From assembly GCA_964545875.1 (NCBI GenBank), contig CAZJHH010000003.1, positions 124,001 to 188,000 of the forward strand: a DNA stretch of 64,000 nucleotides. The letters run 5' to 3'. The notes under the pieces are model-generated. The model was not told the DNA's origin. It did no database searches and worked only from the letters and a program-made list of their open reading frames with translations. Within the stretch, counting starts at the first letter, position 1. Each line of letters begins with the position of its first letter. The position numbers and the translations under genes were made by a program. The stretch comes from DAIPKP01 sp964545875. GTDB lineage: Bacteria > Synergistota > Synergistia > Synergistales > Aminiphilaceae. This document shows positions 42,735-51,397 of the stretch, piece after piece.

Positions 42735-43598
42735 ATGCACGACGACGCTTTCTGGTGGTACATTCTTCTGGAAGCCCGGGAAAAGGAAGCCCCTGTTCTC
42801 GATTCCCTGGTGGAGCTTTCGGGCAGCATAGGGGCGGAATATGCGGAAGGTTCCGACATGGTTCGGGTTCGAGCCTACTACCGCAGCTCTCACGATCTGG
42901 GACACTGGCTCCGGGAGCTCAATCAGGTGCTGGCTCCCTGGCCGGATATCACCGTGCGGGACATGGGAAAAATTGCCAACCGCTCCTGGCATACCGCTTG
43001 GAAAGAGGCTTTTCCGCCTCTTCCCGTGGGAGAAGGACTCGTGGTAATGGCTCCCTGGCATAAGGGAAACGAGCCCGAAGGGCGCCTTCCCCTCTATATC
43101 TATCCCGGCAGCTCCTTCGGCACGGGATATCACGAAAGCACCCAGATAGCCCTGGAGCTTCTGGAAAAACATCTCTCTCCCGGGGAAGAGCTTGTGGATG
43201 TAGGGTGTGGTTCCGGTATCCTCTCCATAGGAGCCATCAAGCTCGGTGCCTCCCGGGCCTGGGCCCGGGACTTCGATCCCGCGGTGGTGCAGGAGGTTCT
43301 CGAAAACTGCCGGCTCAACGGTATCTCTCAAGAGGTTATCTCCCTGGAGGTGGGGGATCTTCTTCAGGGGTTCTCCCGAAAAGTCTCTCTGCTCACGGCA
43401 AACATCGTCATCGATCCCCTGCTGCAGCTTCTTCCGCAGATTCCCGGGGTTCTTCTCCACCAGGGAAGAGCCATCTTTTCGGGGCTGGTGGTGAAGGAGC
43501 GCCATGTCTTTGTGGAAGCTCTGGAAAAACAGGGATTTCGCGTGGTAGACTCTCTGGAAAAGGGAGACTGGTGGGGCGTTATCGCTGCATACCGGTAA
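42735..43598 (+). CDS. prmA: Ribosomal protein L11 methyltransferase PrmA
   Basis: 287 residues. The C-terminal SAM-binding fold has LVDVGCGSGILSIGAIKLGA (motif I) and the TANIVIDPL catalytic loop; PGSSFGTGYHESTQ is the PrmA-specific substrate segment (usually FGTGxHxTT). It trimethylates ribosomal protein L11. GGGGAGGGG precedes the ATG. The position after dnaJ matches the Firmicutes order. Confidence 0.94.
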   Translation: MHDDAFWWYILLEAREKEAPVLDSLVELSGSIGAEYAEGSDMVRVRAYYRSSHDLGHWLRELNQVLAPWPDITVRDMGKIANRSWHTAWKEAFPPLPVGEGLVVMAPWHKGNEPEGRLPLYIYPGSSFGTGYHESTQIALELLEKHLSPGEELVDVGCGSGILSIGAIKLGASRAWARDFDPAVVQEVLENCRLNGISQEVISLEVGDLLQGFSRKVSLLTANIVIDPLLQLLPQIPGVLLHQGRAIFSGLVVKERHVFVEALEKQGFRVVDSLEKGDWWGVIAAYR

Positions 43599-43823
43599 AA
43601 AACGGAGCCCCGGGGCCGTTTCCGGAACGTTCCCCAGGGCTTGGCGAAGAAATTCCCCCGGTTTGTGCATGCATTCCGAAGGATCCCCCGAAAGGATTTT
43701 CCGGAACGAGGTGTTTCATAAGATCTAACGTGTTCACTCCCTCCGAAACCGGAGCCGCCTCTGGGAGGCCCCTGTTCCGGAGGAATGCGTGTTTTCTCCG
43801 TACAGGAAAGAGGTGTTCGTGGC

Positions 43824-44561
43824 ATGTCCCTACCGAGAATACGGCTTGATCGGTGCCTTCGCACCCCTCAAGGGTACTGGGCGCTCTCCGGAGAGGAGGC
43901 GCACCATCTCGTGCGGGTTCGGCGCTGTGGAGAGGGAGACCTCGTGGAGGGGCTCCTTCCGGGATGGAAGGTAATCCTTCGGCTTTTCTCCGAAGAAAAC
44001 GCATGGTTCGGCGAGGAATGCTCCCGGCATGCCGAGGCGGGGGGGGATCTCTTCATGGTGCTCCTCCTGGCCCTTCTCAAGGGAGATGCCTTCGAAAGAA
44101 CGCTGCGTCAGGCCACGGAACTGGGGGTTTCCCGTATCGTTCCCCTTCTCTGCCATCGGAGCATCTCCAGAATAGATACAAAAAAGGTGCCTTCCAAAAT
44201 GGCGCGGTGGCGTACCATTCTGGAGGAATCCACCAAGCAGTGCGGCCGGGGAACTCCTCCGGAGATAACCGAGCCCCTGGAATGCCTGTCCTTGCCCTCC
44301 CGAAATCTTCCTCCCGCGCGGTTTGCCGCCATTCTCGACGGCGAGGCCCGCCCTCTGGGGGCAGCCTACGCCTCGGAGAACGATCTCGCCTTTGCGGTAG
44401 GCCCCGAGGGAGACTTTTCTCCCCGGGAAAAGACCCTCTTCAAGGATATGGGCTTTCTTTCCGTATCTCTGGGGCCCAGGGTTCTCAAGGCGGGAACCGC
44501 TGCCGCTGCGGGGCTGGCCTTCTTTTCCCTCGCCTGGGAAGGATCTCTTCAGAGTGATTGA
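43824..44561 (+). CDS. rsmE: 16S rRNA m3U1498 methyltransferase RsmE
   Basis: 245 residues. A PUA-like N-terminus (about 1-70) with SGEEAHHLVRVRRCGEGD and a SPOUT knot methyltransferase domain with GPEGDFSPREKTLF and SLGPRVLKAGTAAAAGL. The start MSLPRI is preferred over the upstream ATG at 43785 because GAGGTG lies about 8 bases before it. 225 bases separate it from prmA (43599-43823); that stretch holds an AAACGG/CCGTTT hairpin right after the prmA stop and no gene. MtaB starts eight bases before its end. Confidence 0.95.
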   Translation: MSLPRIRLDRCLRTPQGYWALSGEEAHHLVRVRRCGEGDLVEGLLPGWKVILRLFSEENAWFGEECSRHAEAGGDLFMVLLLALLKGDAFERTLRQATELGVSRIVPLLCHRSISRIDTKKVPSKMARWRTILEESTKQCGRGTPPEITEPLECLSLPSRNLPPARFAAILDGEARPLGAAYASENDLAFAVGPEGDFSPREKTLFKDMGFLSVSLGPRVLKAGTAAAAGLAFFSLAWEGSLQSD

Positions 44562-45957
44562 GAAACCCCGCCCTCCCCGTGTAACCCTTCAGGCACTGGG
44601 ATGCCGTACCAACCAGTACGAGGCGGAGGCTCTCGGGTCCATGTTCGCCGAAAGAGGGTGGGAGGTGGTTGCAACGCCTCCCTGGGATCTCGGAATCGTC
44701 GTCTCCTGCTCCGTCACCGCCGTGGCGGAGCGCAAGAGCCGTACGCTTTTGCGGCGTTTTCTCCGGCAATCTCCGGCAGGGCGGCGCATTCTCTGTAGCT
44801 GCTACGCCCAGAACCTTCTCCGCACCAAAGAGCCCTTTCCCGAGGCGGATCTGGTGGTGGGAAACCGCATCAAACATCGCATACCTCTTTTGGGGGAGGC
44901 CCTCCTTCGGGGAGAACCCCTGGAGCAGTACCACGAACTCCCTGGCCCTCCGGGCATCTGGACAGCCTGGGACGACCTCCGCCTTACCCGCCTTCTCTGG
45001 CATACCCGGGGATTTATCAAAATCCAGGAGGGATGTCGCCGTTTCTGCTCCTACTGCATCATCTCCCATCTTCGGGGAAACCCCCTGAGCCGCCCGGAAG
45101 AGGATATCCTGGAAGAGGTGACCCGCCTCGCCTCGGGAGGCTGCGGCGAATTCATTCTTACGGGAATTCATCTGGGCTCCTACGGAAGCGGCGAGGGAGG
45201 AGAACCCCTGGGGAAGCTCGTGCAGAAGATAAGCCGTATCGCCGGGGTGAAACGCCTTCGTTTCGGTTCTCTGGAGCCCTTCTCCATAACCCCCGCGTTT
45301 CTTACAATGCTCCGGGACACTCCCCAGTTCTGCCCGCATTTTCACATTCCTCTCCAGAGCGGGGACGACGGGGTGCTGGAGCGCATGAAGCGGGGCTATT
45401 CATCGGGAGAGTTTGCGAAACTGGTTGCCCTGGCCCGGGAGATCTTCGGCGAAGATCTCCATATAAGCACGGATCTCCTGGTGGGTTTTCCCGGAGAGGA
45501 TGACCGGGCCTTCGAACGAACCCTGAAGGTTGCCGAAGATCTGGGTTTCGGCAAGCTTCACGTCTTTCCCTTCTCTCCCCGGGAGGGAACTCCCGCCTTT
45601 TCCTGGCCCCGGCCTTCCCGGAAGGAAACCGAAGACCGCTGCGGCAGAGCGGCACTTCTCGGAGAAAAACTCCTTGCCCGGTACGCCTCCCGGTGGCTGG
45701 GGCGTACCGTGGAGGTGCTGGCGGAAAAGCGTGGGGCCTCGGAAAGCCCTTTCTTCACGGGGCACACGCCGCACTTTCTTCTGGCCCGTCTTCCCGGCAG
45801 GGCCTTGCCGGGAGAACCGCGCTCGGGCAAAGTGACCGCCCTTTCGGGGGGAGAGCTGCTCTGCTCTCCCGATTTCGAAAATTCGGAAGAACCGCCTTTT
45901 TCCCGGGAGCCGCAATTCCCGGAAAATTCCATAGTCGAGGTGCATTCGGGTGAGTAA
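44554..45957 (+). CDS. mtaB: tRNA (N6-threonylcarbamoyladenosine) methylthiotransferase MtaB
   Basis: 467-residue MiaB-family radical-SAM enzyme that makes ms2t6A37. The UPF0004 domain has three cysteines (GCRTNQYEAEALG, VSCSVTAVAERKS, CSCYAQN), the radical SAM core is EGCRRFCSYCIISHLRG, and a TRAM-like C-terminal region follows (VEVLAEKRG). Its substrate t6A needs TsaD, also encoded in this window. The GTG start overlaps rsmE by 8 bases. Confidence 0.92.
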   Translation: MIEKPRPPRVTLQALGCRTNQYEAEALGSMFAERGWEVVATPPWDLGIVVSCSVTAVAERKSRTLLRRFLRQSPAGRRILCSCYAQNLLRTKEPFPEADLVVGNRIKHRIPLLGEALLRGEPLEQYHELPGPPGIWTAWDDLRLTRLLWHTRGFIKIQEGCRRFCSYCIISHLRGNPLSRPEEDILEEVTRLASGGCGEFILTGIHLGSYGSGEGGEPLGKLVQKISRIAGVKRLRFGSLEPFSITPAFLTMLRDTPQFCPHFHIPLQSGDDGVLERMKRGYSSGEFAKLVALAREIFGEDLHISTDLLVGFPGEDDRAFERTLKVAEDLGFGKLHVFPFSPREGTPAFSWPRPSRKETEDRCGRAALLGEKLLARYASRWLGRTVEVLAEKRGASESPFFTGHTPHFLLARLPGRALPGEPRSGKVTALSGGELLCSPDFENSEEPPFSREPQFPENSIVEVHSGE

Positions 45958-47539
45958 ACATCCCGTTCTCGGTATCGACCTCGGTACCCGATACGCTCTC
46001 ATGAGCCTCTGGACCGAGGACAATCCCACCCCCCTTCTTCTTCCCAACCGATGGGGAAGAACCAGAACTCCCTCCATCATCGCCTGGGAAGGAGGGCGTT
46101 TCTACGTGGGAGAGGAGGCCCAGAAGCGGCTGCTCCGGGGATGCCCCCAGGCTTGGTGGAACGTGAAGAGCCATATCGGAGCCTCTTCCTGGAAGGTTCT
46201 TGCGGGAACCCGTCACTATCGTGCGGAGGAACTGCTGATTCCCCTTCTGGTGCTTCTTCGGGAGGATGCGGAGGCCTATCTTGGAGCGGTTATCACCGAA
46301 TGCGTTCTGGCGGTGCCCGCTCATTTCAGCTTTCCCGAACGAGCCTCCATGGTGCGGGCCGCCCGGAGCGCGGGATTCGAAAACGTGCGAATTCTCAACG
46401 AGCCCACCGCAGCGGCCCTGGCGGTAGAGATGGAGGGACGCTCTCTGGTGCTCGATTTCGGAGCGGGCACCGTGGACATTACCGTCATGGAGCAGGAGGA
46501 CGGTATCTGGCAGGTGCTCCAGTCCCGGGGACGGGATGCTCTGGGAGGGGCCTTCATCGACGTCCTCCTGGCCCGGCATCTCTGGGAACGCCTGGGAAAC
46601 CGCAAGCTTTCCGAAAAGGATCTTCGCTGGCCCCTTCTTCTCTCGGAGGCCGAAAAAATCAAGATTACCCTCTCCAGTGCGGGAGAGATCGACTGGTATC
46701 CTCCGGGGGGATTGCTGGAGCACCATCAAAACCATCCCGTCCGCATTTCCCGGAAGGATCTGGAGCAGATCATGGAGCCCCTCCTGGAAGAGGTGCTGGG
46801 CATGGTGGTGCACATGTGGGAGGAGCATCGGCCGGACCGCCTTCTTCTGGTGGGAGGAAGCAGCCGTCTTCCCCTGCTCCGGAAAAAGCTCGCCGCCCGA
46901 GTGGCGGAACCTTCGCATCTGGGACTCTATCCCGACGAAGTGGTGGCCCTCGGGGCGGGCATGCACGGAGCCCGGGGATCCGCCAGACTTCTTATCGACG
47001 TGCTCTCCCGGGATCTGGGGGTGGAAAGCTCCTGGGGACAAATGGTGCCCCTTCTCTTTCAGGGAACCCCCCTTCCCTGTGGAGCGGCGAAGAAATTCGA
47101 ATCTCCCCGGGGAGGTGCCGTGGAGATCGGAGTTCTTCAGGGGGGCGAGGGAAATCTCCAGGAAAAACTGGGAACCATCAAGGTGGACAACCTGCATCCC
47201 AAAGAAGAGGTGGAGGTTCTTTTCGAAGTGGATTCCGAAGGGCTTCTCCAGGTGGAGGTGCGCCGTCAGGACGGCACCGTGGCGATGCACGAAATCCTCG
47301 GTCTTTCGGGACAGGAGGGGGAAAAGGGGCAATCCCGAAATTTTAGTGACCATCGCTATAGAAATGTGGAGAAACGTTGTGCTAAAATCTCAGTGCACCT
47401 TAATGAGGAGCAGCAGCGACGGATGCAGCGTCTTCTCGACCGTCTGCGGGTTCTCCGGAGCCATCGGGATGCCTGGGAGGCGGGGCTTCGGGAGATGGAG
47501 ATCTTTCTCGCCAAACTGGAGGAGGTGTGCCGTTCGTGA
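45950..47539 (+). CDS. Second Hsp70-like protein (DnaK paralogue)
   Basis: 529 residues, shorter than DnaK. ATPase features remain: VLGIDLGTRYALMSLW, LAVPAHFSFPERASMVRAARSAG, ILNEPTAAALAVEME, and LDFGAGTVDITVMEQ (FGAGT where DnaK has LGGGT). VGGSSRLPLL and the ALGAGMHGA helix are present. The substrate domain is reduced, and the lid is replaced by a short helical tail. GTG start overlapping mtaB by 8 bases; the J-domain gene follows by a 4-base overlap. This suggests a dedicated Hsp70/J pair with special clients; the substrate is unknown. Confidence 0.88.
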   Translation: MSKHPVLGIDLGTRYALMSLWTEDNPTPLLLPNRWGRTRTPSIIAWEGGRFYVGEEAQKRLLRGCPQAWWNVKSHIGASSWKVLAGTRHYRAEELLIPLLVLLREDAEAYLGAVITECVLAVPAHFSFPERASMVRAARSAGFENVRILNEPTAAALAVEMEGRSLVLDFGAGTVDITVMEQEDGIWQVLQSRGRDALGGAFIDVLLARHLWERLGNRKLSEKDLRWPLLLSEAEKIKITLSSAGEIDWYPPGGLLEHHQNHPVRISRKDLEQIMEPLLEEVLGMVVHMWEEHRPDRLLLVGGSSRLPLLRKKLAARVAEPSHLGLYPDEVVALGAGMHGARGSARLLIDVLSRDLGVESSWGQMVPLLFQGTPLPCGAAKKFESPRGGAVEIGVLQGGEGNLQEKLGTIKVDNLHPKEEVEVLFEVDSEGLLQVEVRRQDGTVAMHEILGLSGQEGEKGQSRNFSDHRYRNVEKRCAKISVHLNEEQQRRMQRLLDRLRVLRSHRDAWEAGLREMEIFLAKLEEVCRS

Positions 47540-48609
47540 ACCATGACCTGGATGCCAGCTTTCGGACTCTCGGACTTTCTCCCGGGGCTTCCTGGGAGGA
47601 GGTCAAGCGTGCATTCCGGTGTCTGGCCAGGAGCTGCCACCCCGACGTGGCGGGGCCCTCCGCGGCGGGAGAGTTCCAGAAAATCACCTCCGCCTACATG
47701 ACCATTCGGGAAAGTGCCTATACTTCCGATGCTATCCGCAGGGGAACTCCTTCCGGATCGAGCCGGGAAAGCGAAGCCTCCTCCAGGCAGGGACTCTGGT
47801 CGAAAATGGCGGAAAGCTGGGATCGCTGGAAGGCCTATCACCGAGAGCGAGAAGCCGCCCGGCAGGAGGAAGAAGCCCGGGAGGCCCGGGTTCGGCAAGA
47901 AGCTGCGGCGGTCCGGGAACAACGCATGAACGGGCTTTTCGAAGAGACCGAAAGGCTTTTGCGAGAAATCGGAGAGGCGGTCATTCCCGTAACGAAAGAT
48001 CAGGGGCTTGCGGGGGAGTTGCTGCGCCTGCAGAGCGATCTGCCCGTGGTGCGTTCTCTTGCGGTGGAAGCTCTTCGGGGACGTACGGACCTTCCCGAGG
48101 TGCGGCAGGCTCTTCTGGACATGCTTTCCCGATGTACCGAGGAGGAATTCCTTCAGTTCCTGGACAGAGGCATTCCCGAGGGGATCAAGAAAAGCATTCC
48201 CTCTCTGGTGGCCTCCCGGGGAGCGGGCTTCTCCGAGGCCGGAGGACTGCGGGTTTTGCGCGTTCTCGCTCTCTTCAAGGATCGCCGGGAAGCCCTCGGG
48301 GCTTTTCTCCGGCACTCGTCGAAACATCTCCGGGGGGAGGCTCTGCGGATATGGCCTCAGGGAGCGCCTCCTCCCGAAGGAGCTCTTCTGGGAGAACTTC
48401 TGCGGAGCGAAGAAGATGAAATCCTCATTCCGCTCCTGCGAATGCTTCGCTTTACCCCTCTTTCTGCATGGGTTCGTATGGGAGTACAGCGAATTGCCCG
48501 GGAACATTCCTCTCCCACCGTGCGGGTATGGGCAAAAACACTTGTGTCGGGAGCTTCTCCCATGTACAATAACAAGGCATCTTCCGGGGATGGTGATCTG
48601 CGTGAATAA
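47536..48609 (+). CDS. J-domain protein with coiled coil and HEAT-like C-terminal region
   Basis: 357 residues. A compact J domain (about 1-68) with the HPD motif at 35-37 (ARSCHPDVAG), a charged coiled-coil (about 85-145: AYHREREAARQEEEAREARV), then about 200 residues of short helical repeats (SLAVEALRGRTDLPEVRQALLDMLSRC) like HEAT/armadillo units. No zinc domain, so it is a type III J protein. GTG at 47536 has GGAGGAGGT 10 bases upstream and overlaps the Hsp70-like stop. It is the probable partner of that Hsp70. Confidence 0.85.
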   Translation: MNHDLDASFRTLGLSPGASWEEVKRAFRCLARSCHPDVAGPSAAGEFQKITSAYMTIRESAYTSDAIRRGTPSGSSRESEASSRQGLWSKMAESWDRWKAYHREREAARQEEEAREARVRQEAAAVREQRMNGLFEETERLLREIGEAVIPVTKDQGLAGELLRLQSDLPVVRSLAVEALRGRTDLPEVRQALLDMLSRCTEEEFLQFLDRGIPEGIKKSIPSLVASRGAGFSEAGGLRVLRVLALFKDRREALGAFLRHSSKHLRGEALRIWPQGAPPPEGALLGELLRSEEDEILIPLLRMLRFTPLSAWVRMGVQRIAREHSSPTVRVWAKTLVSGASPMYNNKASSGDGDLRE

Positions 48610-48940
48610 ATGCATCTTTTGCGCCATAGCGAAAGGAGAGGCTGCGGCGGAGGTTCTGTATCGGGATGACTCCGTCATGGCTTTTCGGGATAGATATCCC
48701 CAGGCGCCGGATCATCTGCTGATCATACCTCTGCGTCACGTATCTTCAGCATCTGAAATGGATGACCCGGAGTTGTGGGGAAAAATCATGTCTCTTGCCG
48801 TCCGGCTGGGGCATGATCTGGGACTCGAAAGGCAGGGGTACCGCCTGATCATCAATAACGGCGTTCAGGCATGCCAGACGATTCCCCACCTTCACGTGCA
48901 CCTGATGTCAGGCAGGCAGTTCGGCTGGCCTCCGGGGTAA
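48602..48940 (+). CDS. HIT-family nucleotide hydrolase (HinT-like)
   Basis: 112 residues. Begins MNKCIFCAIAKGE with the zinc-type cysteines (CIFC), has NNGVQACQTIPHLHVHLMSGR with the histidine triad HLHVH, and ends RQFGWPPG. Such proteins hydrolyse adenosine 5'-phosphoramidates. The GTG at 48602 overlaps the J-domain gene by 8 bases; upstream ATG 48590 and GTG 48593 are alternatives. It precedes rpsU as in many Firmicutes. Confidence 0.9.
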   Translation: MNKCIFCAIAKGEAAAEVLYRDDSVMAFRDRYPQAPDHLLIIPLRHVSSASEMDDPELWGKIMSLAVRLGHDLGLERQGYRLIINNGVQACQTIPHLHVHLMSGRQFGWPPG

Positions 48941-48974
48941 GAGTGGCGGTGCGAGAGAAAGGGGGGAAATGTAA

Positions 48975-49157
48975 ATGACCCAGGTTGTTCGGAGAGAGAA
49001 CGAATCCATCGACGATGCATTGCGGCGCTTCAAGCGGGAAGTGCAGAAGGTAGGGGTGCTTCGGGAAGCCCGCAAACATGAGCACTATGAAAAACCAAGC
49101 GAAGCGAAAAAGCGTCGCAAGGCGGCGGCGAAACGGAATAATAACAAGAGAAGGTAG
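48975..49157 (+). CDS. rpsU: 30S ribosomal protein S21
   Basis: 60 residues, matching S21 length: VVRRENESIDDALRRFKREVQKVGVLREARKHEHYEKPSE followed by a lysine/arginine-rich tail ending NNNKRR. It binds 16S rRNA near the anti-Shine-Dalgarno end. GGGGGGAAATG precedes the ATG. It closes the heat-shock region and is followed by an intrinsic terminator. Confidence 0.96.
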   Translation: MTQVVRRENESIDDALRRFKREVQKVGVLREARKHEHYEKPSEAKKRRKAAAKRNNNKRR

Positions 49158-49216
49158 CTCTCGTCTTTCTTTCGGAAACGAAACGAAGGACTGCGGCCTT
49201 TTGGTGGTGTGTTGGT

Positions 49217-49250
49217 TAAAGAGGGGGGCTTCCCCCTTTTTTCTTTTTCT
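49217..49250 (+). terminator. Intrinsic terminator after rpsU
   Basis: AAAGAGGGGG (about 49218-49227) pairs with CCCCCTTTTTT around GCTT, followed by TTCTTTTTC. It ends the heat-shock/rpsU transcript, 60 bases downstream of rpsU and 66 bases before nrdR. Confidence 0.8.
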
Positions 49251-49315
49251 GGAGAAGGCTTGGAGCGATCTTGGAAAGCCCCCGAAAGGGGCGTTTTTTC
49301 GGAGGAGATGAAGCC

Positions 49316-49801
49316 ATGCGTTGTCCCCATTGCGAGGCCGAGGAGACCCGGGTTATGGAAACCCGTACCACCGATGAGGGAAGGGTGGTGCGGCGCAGGA
49401 GGGAGTGTCCCTCCTGCATGAAGCGCTTTACCACCTACGAACGGGCTGCGGCGGGACGGGTACTTCTGGTGATCAAAAAAAACGGCACCCGGGAGCCCTT
49501 CGACGTACAGAAACTCCTGGCGGGGTTTTGCAAGGCCTGTGAAAAACTCCCCGTTTCCTACGACAGCATCGAGGATGCCGCTGCCCGGGTGGAGGAGGCT
49601 CTTCGGTCCGAGGGAACCGGCGAAGTTTCGAGCCAGCACATCGGAGAGCTTGCGGTGGAAGAGCTTCGGCAACTCAACAAGGTGGCCTACGTGCGCTTCG
49701 CCTCGGTATACCGGCAATTCGGAGATCTTGCGGACTTCTCCGAAGTTCTCCGGCTCCTGGAAGAAAAAGCCGGAGAGGACGGATCCAAGAGAAAACCGTG
49801 A
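49316..49801 (+). CDS. nrdR: Ribonucleotide reductase transcriptional repressor NrdR
   Basis: 161 residues. Zinc ribbon MRCPHCEAEETRV ... CPSCMKRFTTYE (Cys-x2-Cys twice), then an ATP-cone domain with VIKKNGTREPFDVQKLLAGF. It senses ATP/dATP and represses ribonucleotide reductase genes, which are elsewhere. Start at 49316 with GGAGGAGATG upstream. Confidence 0.96.
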   Translation: MRCPHCEAEETRVMETRTTDEGRVVRRRRECPSCMKRFTTYERAAAGRVLLVIKKNGTREPFDVQKLLAGFCKACEKLPVSYDSIEDAAARVEEALRSEGTGEVSSQHIGELAVEELRQLNKVAYVRFASVYRQFGDLADFSEVLRLLEEKAGEDGSKRKP

Positions 49802-49902
49802 CGCCTCGGGCCGTCTTTTTTCCGTGCTTTCGTCATGCAGTTCGTTCCTCCTGTTTTTCTCCGTAATATCTTGTATTTTTTCGGATTTTCCCGGGAAGCC
49901 CT

Positions 49903-49931
49903 TTTCAGAAATCCCAAAAGAACGGTATAAT
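49903..49931 (+). promoter_or_regulatory. Promoter of the livK gene
   Basis: Perfect TATAAT at 49926-49931 with TTTCAG at 49903-49908, 17 bases apart. About 60 bases of leader precede the livK ATG. The -35 is weak. Confidence 0.55.
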
Positions 49932-49990
49932 ACAAAGTGTTCCTTCGAGGAGCTATATTTTTCATAATATTCAAGGGAGGTTGTGTGCGC

Positions 49991-51145
49991 ATGAAGGTTG
50001 GAAAGATTCTTGTTTGTATGATGATTCTTGTGGCTTTTGCGGGAAGTGCTCTGGCGGCGGATGTTCTCCGCATTGGGGTCTACGAACCCCTTACGGGGCA
50101 GAATGCCTTTGGAGGCCAGCTCACGGTGGATGGCATCAAGCTTGCCCATGAGCAGAAGCCCGAGGTTATCGGCAGGAAAGTGGAGCTTTTCGTGGTGGAT
50201 AACAAGTCCGACAAAGTGGAGGCTGCCAATGCGGTAAAGCGCCTTATCGAAAAGGAAAAGGTCATCGCCATCATCGGAAGCTACGGTTCTTCTCTCTCCA
50301 TGGCGGGAGGCGAAGTGGCGGAGAAGGCGGGAGTTCCCTGTCTTACGGATTCCGCTACGAATCCCCTGGTAACCCAGGGAAAGAAGTACTATTTCCGTAT
50401 GTGCTTCATCGACCCCTACCAGGGAGCCGCGGCGGCACAGTACGCCTTTAACAACGGCGCCCGTAAGGGAGCCCTTCTCCTCGATGTGGCTCAGGACTAC
50501 TCCGTGGGGCTCGGCAAGTTCTTCCACGAGGCCTTCGAGGCCTTGGGAGGCAAAGTGGTGGCCCGGCTGAACTACCAGACGGGAGACCAGGATTTTACCG
50601 CCCAGCTGACGGAAATTATCAACCAGGGTGCTGAAGTGCTCTTCATTCCGTCCTACTTCGCGGAAGGTGCCATCATCATCAAGCAGGCCCGGGAGCTCGG
50701 AGGCGAGTTCAGCATCATGGGCGGCGATGCCATGGACAACCCCGACATGATCGCCATCGGCGGCGATGCCATTGAGGGCTTTGCCTATACCACCTTCCCC
50801 TACGCTCCGGAGATGCCCGACATGACCCAGATGGCTGTGGAGTTCACCGCCCAGTGGAAAGAGGCTTTCCCCGACAAGGATCCCAACGCCAACTCCGCTC
50901 TCGGATATGACTGCTACATGCTCATCGCCGATGCTATCGAGCGGGCCTATGCCGAGGATGCGGCGGCTTTCGATGCCAATCCCTCCGAGGCTATCACCAA
51001 GGCTCTCGCGGCCACCAAGGGATGGGAAGGCGTAACCGGAGCCACCACTATCAACGAAACCCACGATGCGGAGAAACCCGTGGGCATCAAGGTCATCAAG
51101 GATGGCAAGCAGGTTTACACCGCCTCGGTTATGCCCGAAATTTAA
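49991..51145 (+). CDS. livK: Branched-chain amino-acid ABC transporter, substrate-binding protein
   Basis: 384 residues, with a signal peptide (about 5-22, ending ALA/AD) and the two-lobe Leu/Ile/Val-binding fold: RIGVYEPLTGQNAFGGQLTVDGIKLAHEQ, FVVDNKSDKVEAANAVKRLIEKEKVIAIIGSYGS. It captures substrate in the periplasm for LivHMGF. It has its own promoter and is followed by a terminator-like hairpin before the membrane genes, so it can be made in excess. The ATG has GGGAGG 9 bases upstream. Confidence 0.93.
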   Translation: MKVGKILVCMMILVAFAGSALAADVLRIGVYEPLTGQNAFGGQLTVDGIKLAHEQKPEVIGRKVELFVVDNKSDKVEAANAVKRLIEKEKVIAIIGSYGSSLSMAGGEVAEKAGVPCLTDSATNPLVTQGKKYYFRMCFIDPYQGAAAAQYAFNNGARKGALLLDVAQDYSVGLGKFFHEAFEALGGKVVARLNYQTGDQDFTAQLTEIINQGAEVLFIPSYFAEGAIIIKQARELGGEFSIMGGDAMDNPDMIAIGGDAIEGFAYTTFPYAPEMPDMTQMAVEFTAQWKEAFPDKDPNANSALGYDCYMLIADAIERAYAEDAAAFDANPSEAITKALAATKGWEGVTGATTINETHDAEKPVGIKVIKDGKQVYTASVMPEI

Positions 51146-51218
51146 GAATAACCCTCCACGGTGTGTGATGCCCCGTGATACTGATGTGTTTCTTGCATAG
51201 TACGTAACTGAACGAAAC

Positions 51219-51257
51219 GCGCAGGGGGGAGGTCTTTCGTCCTCTCTGCGCATTTTT
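51219..51257 (+). terminator. Terminator/attenuator between livK and livH
   Basis: GCGCAG (51219-51224) pairs with CTGCGC (51246-51251), with an inner GGGAGG/CCTCT, followed by ATTTTTC. Partial readthrough would give more binding protein than permease. The remaining 140 bases before livH hold nothing else I can support. Confidence 0.65.
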
Positions 51258-51397
51258 CTGTGTACGCTTCGTCTTCGTAATTTCTTTCGGTGGTTTCCGG
51301 GTGTGCCGCGGCGAAAGAAAAATCTTTTCCGCCGTGTGCTCTTTCCCGTAGCCTCGATTCTTGTCTGGAATATTTCATAACGAACGGGAGGAATCCC

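Noticed and set aside
41502..43670. 722-codon minus-strand frame opposite dnaJ and prmA
   Set aside because: Crosses both real genes and the hairpin between them, with no RBS or family motif.
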